Below, in pieces: positions 56,450 to 64,000 of a stretch of DNA of 64,000 nucleotides. Numbering within the stretch: the first letter of the stretch is position 1; every line of letters begins with the position of its first letter. The position numbers were made by a program, and so were the translations under genes. The DNA is from Pseudomonas yamanorum (GTDB taxonomy: Bacteria; Pseudomonadota; Gammaproteobacteria; Pseudomonadales; Pseudomonadaceae), in the NCBI RefSeq assembly GCF_900105735.1, contig NZ_LT629793.1, forward strand, positions 2,728,001-2,792,000, in the 5' to 3' direction. The notes beneath the pieces were generated by a model. The model ran no database searches. It saw only the letters and a list, made by a program, of their open reading frames with translations, and was not told where the DNA came from.

Positions 56450-57580
56450 ATGCCCATCGCTCCAAGCTCCGCCCTCAAGCCTCAATTGACCGCTGTGTTG
56501 ACGCACTTCCACGACCTGATCGTGCCGCTCTGGCATGGCCCGGGCTGGAATGCCGACCTGGCGCTGCCCTATGAGGCCCTGGACGCCGACCATCGGCCGT
56601 TGCCCCCGCAACGCTACCGCGCCATGGCCTGCGCACGGCAGTTGTACCTGTTCGCCAGCCTGATCGGCGAGCCCGGCGCAGCCTTTGCCGAGGAGCGCGC
56701 CGCCGCGCTGTTCCGTTCCCTGCAACGGCATTTCCACGACGCCGAGCACGGCGGCTGGTTCTACAGCATCGACGCCCACGGCAAGCCACTGGACAAACGC
56801 AAGGACCTCTACACCCACGCCTTCATCATCTTTGCCTGCGCCCACTATTGGGCCAAGGTGCGTGAATCTCTGGTGGAGTCGGTACTGGACGCGGCCCTGG
56901 AAGTGGTCGCCGAACGCTTCGCCACCGGCGACGGCCTGTATGAAGCGGTGCTGGAGCGTAACTGGTCGTCCCTCAAGTCCGGCCCTCTACAAAACCCGTT
57001 GATGCACCTGGCCGAAGGCTTCCTCGCCACGCTGGCCGTGCGTGAAGACGCCGTCACCCAGGACGCATTGCTGGACCTGGCCAACGCCATGCAAAAGCGC
57101 TTCATCGACCGCCAGCACGGCGTGATGATGGAAAAACCGCTGGGGGCTGTGGATAACTGGTTTGAGCCGGGGCACCAGTTCGAATGGTTCTTCCTGCTAG
57201 AGTCTTCGAACTTGTTGCGAGGCACACCGCTGCACGCGTCCCTGAACAAAGCGTTCAGCTATGCCGAGCAAAAGGGTGTGGATAACCTGACCGGCGCGGT
57301 CAGCGGCATGCTGGCCCTGGACGGCAGCCTACGCGACGGTACCCAACGCATCTGGGCCCAGGCCGAATACCTGCGGGCGCTGACCTTGCGGCCCAACAGC
57401 GAAGCCGTGCTGCAACGCCAATTGCTGGCGCTGCAACAGCGCTTCCTGCACGACAAAGGCTGGAATGAGTGCCTGGATGCCAAGGGGCAAGTCAGCCGAC
57501 GGGACATGCCGTCGACCACGCCTTACCACTTGGCGACGTGCTACCTGGGCCTTACGCAATCCATTTGCGATCCCCGGTAA
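56450..57580 (+). CDS. AGE-family sugar isomerase/epimerase
   Basis: 376 residues, an (alpha/alpha)6 barrel. Family landmarks: RYRAMACARQLYLFASLIG, HAFIIFACAHYW, NPLMHLAEGFLA, EPGHQFEWFFLLE and TTPYHLATCYLGL with the catalytic His residues. Members interconvert mannose and fructose or epimerise N-acylglucosamine; mannose isomerase is the likeliest in pseudomonads. The end overlaps the CDF gene by 29 bp on the opposite strand. Confidence 0.87.
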   Translation: MPIAPSSALKPQLTAVLTHFHDLIVPLWHGPGWNADLALPYEALDADHRPLPPQRYRAMACARQLYLFASLIGEPGAAFAEERAAALFRSLQRHFHDAEHGGWFYSIDAHGKPLDKRKDLYTHAFIIFACAHYWAKVRESLVESVLDAALEVVAERFATGDGLYEAVLERNWSSLKSGPLQNPLMHLAEGFLATLAVREDAVTQDALLDLANAMQKRFIDRQHGVMMEKPLGAVDNWFEPGHQFEWFFLLESSNLLRGTPLHASLNKAFSYAEQKGVDNLTGAVSGMLALDGSLRDGTQRIWAQAEYLRALTLRPNSEAVLQRQLLALQQRFLHDKGWNECLDAKGQVSRRDMPSTTPYHLATCYLGLTQSICDPR

Positions 57581-58457
57581 AACTGATCGTCAGCCAGCGG
57601 GCAGCGTCCGGCTTGCCCAGCCCTGTGGATATTTCTTCGCGCAGCCCGTCCAGGGTGGCGACGTTATCCACCGGGTAATCCGCCGGCAGCACCACATGAA
57701 TCTCGATAAACCGCGCCCGCCCGTGCTTCTGCACGTAGGACACGTAGTCGTCGAAACCATGCTTGGCCTGGGCCGCGTCCATCACTTCGCGGACTTTGCC
57801 GTCCAGTTGGTCCGGTACAATTCCCAGCACATCCCGCAGCGCCGGGCGCAGGATCTTGAAGGCCGGCGCCAGCATGCTCAACGCCAGCAGGATCAGGATC
57901 AACGGGTCGACGTACACCGCCCACTGCCCGTAGCCCTGGGACTTGAGCAACAGCGCCGCCAGGAAGCTCACCAGCAGCCCCACCGACAGCATCGCGTCCA
58001 CCAGCCAGCTGATGTTGTCGAACTGGATCAGCGACGACTTGAGCGTGCGATTGCGATAACGCACATAGAAGAAATAGGCGAACTCGACGACGGTAAACAC
58101 CGCTGCGTAGATGATCACCAGGCCCAACTCGATATCGCGCCCGCCATTGATAATGCCGAACACACCGTTGAGAAACGCATAGATGGCTATCAACAGCAGG
58201 AAGCTGCCTTCGATCAGCAGCACCATGGGTTCCAGGTGCCAATAGCCGAACTGGAAACGTTCGTTGCTTTTCTTGGCGATCAGCTTGGCCGTGATCAGCA
58301 TCAGCACCTTGATGGCGGTGGCGATCAGCGAGAAAAAGCCGTCGAATAAAATCGATTGGGCGCCCGACACCACACCCGTGACGATCCCGGCGATCGCCAC
58401 GGCGAACATCAGGATGGTCGATTGTTTGAGCAGCGACTGCTCACCTCGGTTACTCAC
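57552..58457 (-). CDS. Cation diffusion facilitator (CDF) family transporter
   Basis: 301 residues with six helices. SILFDGFFSLIATAIKVLML (TM2) and NISWLVDAMLSVGLLVSFLA (TM5) carry the metal-site aspartates; a cytoplasmic C-terminal domain ends the protein. Probably exports Zn, Fe or Mn. GTG 58457 is chosen since AGGAGG lies four bases before it; a TTG 15 bases upstream would place the AGGAGG inside the gene. Confidence 0.88.
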   Translation of the reverse strand: MSNRGEQSLLKQSTILMFAVAIAGIVTGVVSGAQSILFDGFFSLIATAIKVLMLITAKLIAKKSNERFQFGYWHLEPMVLLIEGSFLLLIAIYAFLNGVFGIINGGRDIELGLVIIYAAVFTVVEFAYFFYVRYRNRTLKSSLIQFDNISWLVDAMLSVGLLVSFLAALLLKSQGYGQWAVYVDPLILILLALSMLAPAFKILRPALRDVLGIVPDQLDGKVREVMDAAQAKHGFDDYVSYVQKHGRARFIEIHVVLPADYPVDNVATLDGLREEISTGLGKPDAARWLTISFTGDRKWIA

Positions 58458-58571
58458 ATATCCTCCTGTCAAAACCTTTGAACCGCACAGCGCGGCGGGG
58501 CTTTCAGGGGTGGAGTGTACCTTATGTCCTGTTTTGGCCGATTTGCCGCATATTCAAGGCTGACAAAAACC

Positions 58572-58601
58572 TGTGGCGAGGGAGCTTGCTCCCTCGCCAC
58601 A
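58572..58601. terminator. Perfect 14-bp hairpin downstream of ydfG (repeat-type)
   Basis: TGTGGCGAGGGAGC, TT, GCTCCCTCGCCACA: a perfect 14-bp stem with a 2-base loop, 13 bp beyond the SDR stop. The sequence resembles another short repeat class of P. fluorescens genomes and can end the ydfG transcript. Confidence 0.7.
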
Positions 58602-58614
58602 CAGCTCGACGAAC

Positions 58615-59382
58615 TTAGCCCTTGGCGCCACGCTCAATCGCAAACCCGGCCCAGGTCTGGCTTACCGGCATCAGTTCCAGACGGTTGATGTTCACGTGTG
58701 CCGGGGTATTCAGCACCCAGAAGATCGTGTCCGCAATGTCCTGTGGCTGGATCGGCTCGGCACCGGCATAGGTCGCGTCATAACGCGCCTGATCACCGGC
58801 AAACCGCACCAGGGAGAACTCGCTTTCGCACAGGCCCGGCTCGATGTTGGTCACACGCACGCCGGTACCTTGCAGATCGCAACGCAAGTTCAGCGAGAAC
58901 TGTTTGACGAAGGCCTTGGTGCCGCCATACACGTGGCTGCCCGGGTACGGGTAGCTGCCGGCGATGGAGCCAAGGTTGATGATGCCGGCGCCACGGCCGT
59001 GGGCGATCAGGCGCGGCAACAGCAGGCTGGTGGTGGTCAGCAGGCCCTTGATGTTGGTGTCGACCATGGTTTCCCAATCGTCGAGGCTGCACTTGGGCGC
59101 AGGGTCGGTGCCCACCGCCAGGCCGGCGTTGTTGATCAGCCCGCGCAGCGTGGCAAAGGAAGGCGGCAGGTTGGCAATTGCCTCTTCCATGGCCTTGCGG
59201 TCACGCACGTCCACCACCAGGCCGAGAACTTCGGTCTGCTTGGAGAGCTCGGCGCACAGGGCGTTCAGACGCTCTGCGCGACGGCCGGTGAGCACCAGTT
59301 TCCAGCCGGCTTCGGCAAAACGGCGGGCACAAGCCTCGCCAAAACCGGAGGTCGCGCCAGTAATAAACAGCGTATTGGACAT
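58615..59382 (-). CDS. ydfG: SDR-family dehydrogenase, YdfG-like
   Basis: 255 residues. NAD(P)-binding TGATSGFGEACARRF (residues 9-23), GRRAERL after beta-2 suggesting NADP, INNAGLA, and the catalytic Ser-Tyr-Lys set (NLGSIAGSYPY; YGGTKAF). YdfG reduces 3-hydroxy acids and malonic semialdehyde. ATG 59382. Closest P. aeruginosa position equivalent is PA4907 as I recall. Confidence 0.9.
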   Translation of the reverse strand: MSNTLFITGATSGFGEACARRFAEAGWKLVLTGRRAERLNALCAELSKQTEVLGLVVDVRDRKAMEEAIANLPPSFATLRGLINNAGLAVGTDPAPKCSLDDWETMVDTNIKGLLTTTSLLLPRLIAHGRGAGIINLGSIAGSYPYPGSHVYGGTKAFVKQFSLNLRCDLQGTGVRVTNIEPGLCESEFSLVRFAGDQARYDATYAGAEPIQPQDIADTIFWVLNTPAHVNINRLELMPVSQTWAGFAIERGAKG

Positions 59383-60173
59383 GGTGTTCTCCTTGCAGGG
59401 CTACGAGTAAAAAATCAGCCAGCAGAATGCCCGGCTGCCGGGCTGGCGGCAACTGATACACGCTGTGGACACAGGTGAATGCCGCTCATACTGTACGAAA
59501 TTCAACCAATCACTTGGGAGCCATACAGGCCGTGGTGTGCAGCCATGTGCGCGCACCTTATCCACAGCCCCGTCCACAGTCTTTGGGGGCAAGTGCAAAA
59601 AGCTGAAAGCCGCAGTACACAAGGCTTTCAGTGCAATTCAAAAAGTTTTTTGCTTGACCTTGAGCGAGCCATATGTAGCCCGGTTCAAAACGGTGCAATC
59701 AGGACGATGGCCCCAGGCCAGTCATTCCGGCCTCTGCGGCACTCTTTCCAGAGTTTAGTCACAGACTTATCCACAGGCCGGAGTGACATCTTCCGGTCAT
59801 ATACCTGTGTCTTTAAACAGGTTGACAAAACCCTCGAGGTGTCGCGAAAAACTCACTGCTCAATAAACAACCACCGCGCTACAAGCCACGAAAACAAAGG
59901 CCTCCAGCCAGCTACTCCCACGTTACCCACAGCTGGTTCCACAGTGGTTGGGGACAAGTCAAAACTGTGACAAAACAGGGATTTGCGGCGGCTATATGTC
60001 GCGCTTTGGCAGGTGTCTGGATTTGTTGTCCACAATTTCAGGAAAGCCTGCAGGCGACGCAAAAAAATGTGGGAGCGGGCTTGCTCGCGAAGGCGGAGTG
60101 TCAGTCTATACATATGTGACTGATACACCGCCTTCGCGAGCAAGCCCGCTCCCACATTGGATCTGCGAACGAC
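59383..60173. other. Gene-free region with DnaA-box-like motifs
   Basis: About 790 bp without a credible gene. Two perfect TTATCCACA boxes (59558-59566 and 59767-59775) lie with one-mismatch forms TTACCCACA (59923-59931) and TTGTCCACA (60026-60034), all on the plus strand. Hairpins: GCCCGG-CTG-CCGGGC at 59429-59443, and CTGAAAGCC-N11-GGCTTTCAG at 59603-59631 followed by an AT-rich stretch. A REP doublet closes the region. Could hold an unannotated small RNA or DnaA-titration site. Confidence 0.5.
60066..60158. repeat. REP doublet at the end of the liv operon
   Basis: Inverted GTGGGAGCGGGCTTGC-type pair with flanking complementarity, 15 bp past the livF stop. Confidence 0.92.
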
Positions 60174-60890
60174 TTAATGCCCGCCGAGGTAGGCGTTACG
60201 CACCTCCTCATTCACCAGCAGCTCCTTACCGGTGCCTGTAAGGCGAATCTCGCCGTTGACCATCACGTATGCCCGATCCGACAAGCGCAGCGCATGGTTG
60301 GCGTTCTGCTCCACCAGGAAGATGGTCATGCCGGTAGACGCCAGCTCCCGCAGCGTGGAAAAGATCTGCTTCACCACAATCGGCGCCAGCCCCAGGCTCG
60401 GCTCGTCCAGCAGCAACAGTTTGGGCCGACTCATCAGCGCACGAGCGATGGCGAGCATCTGCTGCTCCCCACCGGACATGGTCATCGCCCGCTGGTTACG
60501 CCGCTCCTTGAGCCGCGGGAACAGCTCGAACATCCGCTGCATGTCCTCGGTGGCGAACTTGTCGCCAATCGGGATGGTGCCCATCAGCAGGTTTTCCTCG
60601 ACGGTCATGTCCGGGAACACCCGCCGCCCTTCCGGCGACTGCGCAATGCCGTTGGAGGCGATGTAGTGGGACGACTTGTGGGTAATGTCGACGCCGCGGT
60701 AGATGATCTGCCCGGACTCGGCCCGTGGCTGGCCAAAGATCGACATCAGCAGCGTGGATTTACCCGCGCCGTTGGAGCCGATCAGGCTGACGGTTTCCCC
60801 TTCGTTGATGTGCAGCGAGACTTTCTTCAGGGCCTGGATCGGGCCGTAGTACACGTCCAGGTCTTTCAGTTCGAGGATTGGCTCACTCAT
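60174..60890 (-). CDS. livF: Branched-chain amino acid ABC transporter ATPase LivF
   Basis: 238 residues. Walker A GSNGAGKST, Q-loop QSPEGRRVFPDM, signature MSGGEQQ, Walker B LLLLDEPSLGLAPIV, switch LVEQN. Last gene of the livHMGF run; overlaps livG by four bases. This set corresponds to the second liv-like system PA4909-PA4913 as I recall, not the main braCDEFG. Confidence 0.93.
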   Translation of the reverse strand: MSEPILELKDLDVYYGPIQALKKVSLHINEGETVSLIGSNGAGKSTLLMSIFGQPRAESGQIIYRGVDITHKSSHYIASNGIAQSPEGRRVFPDMTVEENLLMGTIPIGDKFATEDMQRMFELFPRLKERRNQRAMTMSGGEQQMLAIARALMSRPKLLLLDEPSLGLAPIVVKQIFSTLRELASTGMTIFLVEQNANHALRLSDRAYVMVNGEIRLTGTGKELLVNEEVRNAYLGGH

Positions 60891-61762
60891 ACCAGTTCCT
60901 CTTCGTCAGCGCCCAGGTAAGCCGCGATCACTTTAGGATCATTGCGGATTGCTTCAGGGCCGCCCTCGGCAATCACGTTGCCGTGGTCCAGCACCACGAT
61001 GTGGTCGGAAATACTCATCACCATGCCCATGTCGTGTTCGATCAGTACCACCGTCAAGTCATGCTCGTCCCGCAGCAGACGAATCATCGCGCTGAGGGCT
61101 TCGGTTTCCTGGGGATTGAGGCCGGCAGCCGGTTCGTCGAGGCAGATGATCTGCGGCCGGGTGCACATGGCGCGGGCGATTTCCAGGCGGCGTTGTTGAC
61201 CGTAGGACAACTCGCCGGCCAGGCGGTTGGCGCAGTCCACCAGGTCCACCACTTCCAGCCAGTAGAAGGCATGGTCGAGGGCATCGCTTTCTGCCTTGCG
61301 GTACCCCTTGGTGTTGAGGATGCCCGCGAGCATGTTGCGGTTGACCCACATGTGCTGGGCCACCAGCAGGTTCTCCACCACCGACATTTCCTTGAACAGG
61401 CGAATGTTCTGGAAGGTGCGCGCCAAACCGGCACGGTTCACCAGGTGGGTGCCGCCGAACATTTTGTAGAACACCCGGCTGACGAAGCTCTTCGGCGAAA
61501 CAAAGTCGGTGGCCTTGAAGCGCTCGCCCAGCAGCTGGATCACGTTGGTCTGCTTGCCGCGCACATTGAGTTCGATCTTCCCGCCGGAGGCTTTGTAGAA
61601 CCCGGTCAGGCAGTTGAACACCGTGGTCTTGCCGGCGCCGTTGGGGCCGATCAAAGCGAAGATCGAGTTGCGTTCGACCTTGAGACTCACATCGCTCAAG
61701 GCCTTGATGCCACCGAAGTGCATCATCAGGTGTTCCACGGAGAGGACGACTTCCTTGCTCAT
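60887..61762 (-). CDS. livG: Branched-chain amino acid ABC transporter ATPase LivG
   Basis: 291 residues, longer than LivF as usual. Walker A GPNGAGKTT, Q-loop RTFQNIRLF, signature LSYGQQR, Walker B IICLDEPAAGLNP, switch LIEHD. Overlaps livM and livF by four bases each, so the three are translationally coupled. Confidence 0.94.
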   Translation of the reverse strand: MSKEVVLSVEHLMMHFGGIKALSDVSLKVERNSIFALIGPNGAGKTTVFNCLTGFYKASGGKIELNVRGKQTNVIQLLGERFKATDFVSPKSFVSRVFYKMFGGTHLVNRAGLARTFQNIRLFKEMSVVENLLVAQHMWVNRNMLAGILNTKGYRKAESDALDHAFYWLEVVDLVDCANRLAGELSYGQQRRLEIARAMCTRPQIICLDEPAAGLNPQETEALSAMIRLLRDEHDLTVVLIEHDMGMVMSISDHIVVLDHGNVIAEGGPEAIRNDPKVIAAYLGADEEELV

Positions 61763-63036
61763 GGCGCCACTCCTTTACGTGGGACTACACCGGTACGGCT
61801 GATACGAATCAAGCCTCGTGGTCGCCAGATCATCATCACCACCATCAACACGCCGAACAGCAGCACGCGGTATTCAGAGAAGCTGCGCAGCAGCTCCGGT
61901 GCCACGGTCAGTACGAACGCGGCAATCACTACGCCAACGGTCGAGCCCATGCCGCCCAATACCACGATGGCCAGGATCAGCGCCGACTCGAAGAAGGTGA
62001 ATGACGACGGGTTGACGAAGCCCTGGTAGCTGGCGAAAAACACCCCGGCCAGGCCGGCAGTGGAAGCGCCAATGGTGAACGCCGAGAGCTTCACCAGCAC
62101 GTGGTTGAGGCCCATGGAACGGCAGGCGATTTCATCTTCGCGCAAGGCTTCCCAGGCGCGGCCCACCGGCATGCGGGTCAGGCGGTGCTTGATGTACAGC
62201 ACCAGCAGCACCACCAGGAACAGCACGATGTAGATGAACAGGAATTTGAAGTTGGGGTTGTAGTCGATGCCGAAGAACTCGTGGAACGGCACCCCGCCAT
62301 CCTTCGCCTTACGCACGAACTCCAGCCCGAAAAACGTTGGCGACGGCACCGGCATGCCATTCGGGCCACCGGTAAACGACAGCCAATTGTTCAGCACCAG
62401 GCGGATGATTTCACCGAAGCCCAGGGTCACGATTGCCAGGTAATCCCCGTGCATTCGCAGCACCGGGAACCCGAGAATGCACCCCGCCAGCGCCGCGCAG
62501 ATCGCCGCCAGCGGCAGCACTGTCCAGAAGCCCAGGCCGAGGTATTGATAACCCAGCGCCAGGCCATAGGCACCGATGGCGTAGAACGCCACGTAACCCA
62601 GGTCGAGCAGCCCGGCCAGGCCCACCACGATGTTCAGGCCAAGGCCCAGCAACACGTAGATCAGCCCGAGGATCACCACGGTCAGCAGGTATTTGTTGGC
62701 GAAGAACGGGAACACGATGGCAATCACGATCAACGCCGGGATGATCCAGCGCAGGCGCGATTTGTAGTCGGGCTTGAGTACATGTACACCGGAACCGGTG
62801 CTTTCAAAACCTTGCAGAATCCGCAGGCCCCTGGGGGTTTGCAGGAACAGGCTCATGGCAAAGCGGCCGACCATCACAATGGCCACCAGGATGCCGACAC
62901 GCGCCGGTTGCAGGTTGAAGCTGTAGCCGTCGAGGACTACGCCGACGATCGGACCGAACACGATCAGCGAAATCAGCCCGGCGAGTACCGCATCGACGAC
63001 ACTTTTCTTGATATCGATAGAGTAGGCAGCAGACAT
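61759..63036 (-). CDS. livM: Branched-chain amino acid ABC transporter permease LivM
   Basis: 425 residues with about ten helices; an N-terminal ~100-residue extension with three helices precedes the LivM core. IYVLLGLGLNIVVGLAGLLD, GYVAFYAIGAYGLALGYQYL and IVTLGFGEIIRLVLNNW mark the permease. Starts two bases after livH ends. Confidence 0.94.
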   Translation of the reverse strand: MSAAYSIDIKKSVVDAVLAGLISLIVFGPIVGVVLDGYSFNLQPARVGILVAIVMVGRFAMSLFLQTPRGLRILQGFESTGSGVHVLKPDYKSRLRWIIPALIVIAIVFPFFANKYLLTVVILGLIYVLLGLGLNIVVGLAGLLDLGYVAFYAIGAYGLALGYQYLGLGFWTVLPLAAICAALAGCILGFPVLRMHGDYLAIVTLGFGEIIRLVLNNWLSFTGGPNGMPVPSPTFFGLEFVRKAKDGGVPFHEFFGIDYNPNFKFLFIYIVLFLVVLLVLYIKHRLTRMPVGRAWEALREDEIACRSMGLNHVLVKLSAFTIGASTAGLAGVFFASYQGFVNPSSFTFFESALILAIVVLGGMGSTVGVVIAAFVLTVAPELLRSFSEYRVLLFGVLMVVMMIWRPRGLIRISRTGVVPRKGVAP

Positions 63037-63038
63037 AG

Positions 63039-63953
63039 TTATACCTTCGCCACGAGTGGGCGACCGAGCAGGCCCTGGGGACGGAAAATCAGGATCACCA
63101 CCAGCAGGGAGAAACTGAACACGTCTTTGTAGTCAGAGTTGATCAACCCCGAGAACAGCGACTCGGAAATACCCAGGATGATCCCGCCCAGCATGGCCCC
63201 AGGCAGGGAACCGATGCCACCGAGTACCGCTGCGGTAAATGCCTTGATGCCGATGATGAAGCCGGCATAGAAGTCGAACGTGCCGTAGTTCAGGGTGATC
63301 AGCACACCGGCCAACGCGGCCATGGCGGCACCAATCACGAATACGTAGGAGATGACCCGGTCGGTGTTGATGCCGAGGATCGACGCCATCTTGCGGTCTT
63401 GCTGGGTTGCGCGGCACATGCGGCCGAGCTTGGTGTACTTGATGATGTAGGTCAGCAGGCCCATGCCGACAAACGCGGCCACCAGGATGAACACCTTGGT
63501 GTAGGTCAACTGCACGAAGCCGGTGCCGATGTCGACTCTCCAGGCGCCGGCCAGCAGCGTCGGGATGCCTTGTTGCTTGGCGCCCTGGGCGATCTGCGCG
63601 TAGTTCTGCAGGATCAGTGAGATACCGATGGCGCTGATCAGCGGTGCCAGTCGGGTGGAGTTGCGCAGCGGTTTGTAGGCGACACGCTCGATGACCCAGC
63701 CATAAACGCCAGTGACGACGACGGTGAAGATCAGGGTGCCAAGGATGAGCAGCGGGAAGGATTCGATGCCGAAGTAAGCCAGCAGTGCCAGACTGATCGC
63801 CGCGAGGTAAGCGGAAATCATATAAACCTCGCCGTGGGCGAAGTTGATCATGCCAATGATGCCATAGACCATTGTGTAGCCGATGGCGATCAAGCCATAG
63901 ACAGACCCGAGGGTCAGCCCATTGACCAGTTGCTGCAGGAAAATACCATCCAT
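63039..63953 (-). CDS. livH: Branched-chain amino acid ABC transporter permease LivH
   Basis: 304 residues, about eight helices. GSVYGLIAIGYTMVYGIIGM with INFAHGEVYM, and FTAAVLGGIGSLPGAMLGGI are diagnostic. Partner of LivM. The binding-protein gene should lie just beyond the right edge; the last 47 bases are upstream of livH and show no gene. Confidence 0.95.
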   Translation of the reverse strand: MDGIFLQQLVNGLTLGSVYGLIAIGYTMVYGIIGMINFAHGEVYMISAYLAAISLALLAYFGIESFPLLILGTLIFTVVVTGVYGWVIERVAYKPLRNSTRLAPLISAIGISLILQNYAQIAQGAKQQGIPTLLAGAWRVDIGTGFVQLTYTKVFILVAAFVGMGLLTYIIKYTKLGRMCRATQQDRKMASILGINTDRVISYVFVIGAAMAALAGVLITLNYGTFDFYAGFIIGIKAFTAAVLGGIGSLPGAMLGGIILGISESLFSGLINSDYKDVFSFSLLVVILIFRPQGLLGRPLVAKV

Positions 63954-64000
63954 AACGCAATCTCACGCAGTGAGAGCCTGCACACCTGTGGGTGTGCGGA

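Noticed and set aside
59383..60173. Chromosomal replication origin (oriC)
   Set aside because: DnaA boxes are few and widely spaced, and rpmH, dnaA, dnaN or parAB are not nearby; kept only as a possible DnaA-binding site.

Overview
The window comes from a Pseudomonas of the fluorescens group (inferred). It is GC-rich with typical Pseudomonas codon use. It is littered with REP doublets of the GTGGGAGCGGGCTTGC and GTGGGAGCTGGCTTGCC types known from P. fluorescens. The order urtABCDE, ureDA-GNAT-ureBC, a bacterioferritin-like gene, a desT-like gene, ureEFG, hupE, ydfG and a second liv operon follows the P. aeruginosa PA4858-PA4913 backbone as I recall it. No tRNA, rRNA, CRISPR array, insertion sequence or integrase was seen.

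Layout. 0-2.1 kb (minus): a transporter, a SAM methyltransferase and a truncated formylglycine-generating-enzyme-like protein, possibly part of a toxoflavin-like pathway. 2.4-7.4 kb: copper-acquisition genes (two DUF2946 proteins, a PCu(A)C chaperone, an OprC receptor with its copper ligands conserved, a PepSY membrane protein). 7.5-12.6 kb: a TonB receptor plus a FecBCDE-type ABC importer behind a 21-bp palindrome matching the Zur box, like PA2911-PA2914. 12.6-18.5 kb (minus): a 1975-residue protein made of about nine degenerate repeats. 18.6-29.0 kb: urea ABC transporter and urease genes as one long unit behind two NtrC-like sites and a sigma54 promoter. 29.0-40.3 kb: two divergent giant paralogues with a DUF6543-like N-terminus, leucine-rich repeats and a C-terminal NEL-type ubiquitin-ligase region with a CxD motif.

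40.3-53.5 kb: chaperones (cbpM, cbpA, yegD), an AI-2E family transporter, psiF, an AraC/EamA divergent pair, azoR with an SMR pump, a LysR regulator, a bacterioferritin-like protein, AsmA, a small secreted repeat protein, a DesT-like repressor and an NlpC/P60 hydrolase. 53.8-56.3 kb: ureEFG-hupE behind its own sigma54-like promoter. 56.4-59.4 kb: an AGE-family sugar isomerase, a CDF metal transporter and an SDR dehydrogenase. 59.4-60.2 kb: a gene-free stretch with DnaA-box-like motifs. 60.2-64 kb (minus): livFGMH.

The genes fall into a metal-acquisition block (copper, zinc), a nitrogen-scavenging block (urea import, urease, nickel insertion, branched-chain amino acid import) under apparent NtrC/sigma54 control, and three giant accessory proteins lodged in this conserved backbone. 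The giants are the most unusual content: two candidate host-directed E3 ligases and one repeat protein without a clear function.
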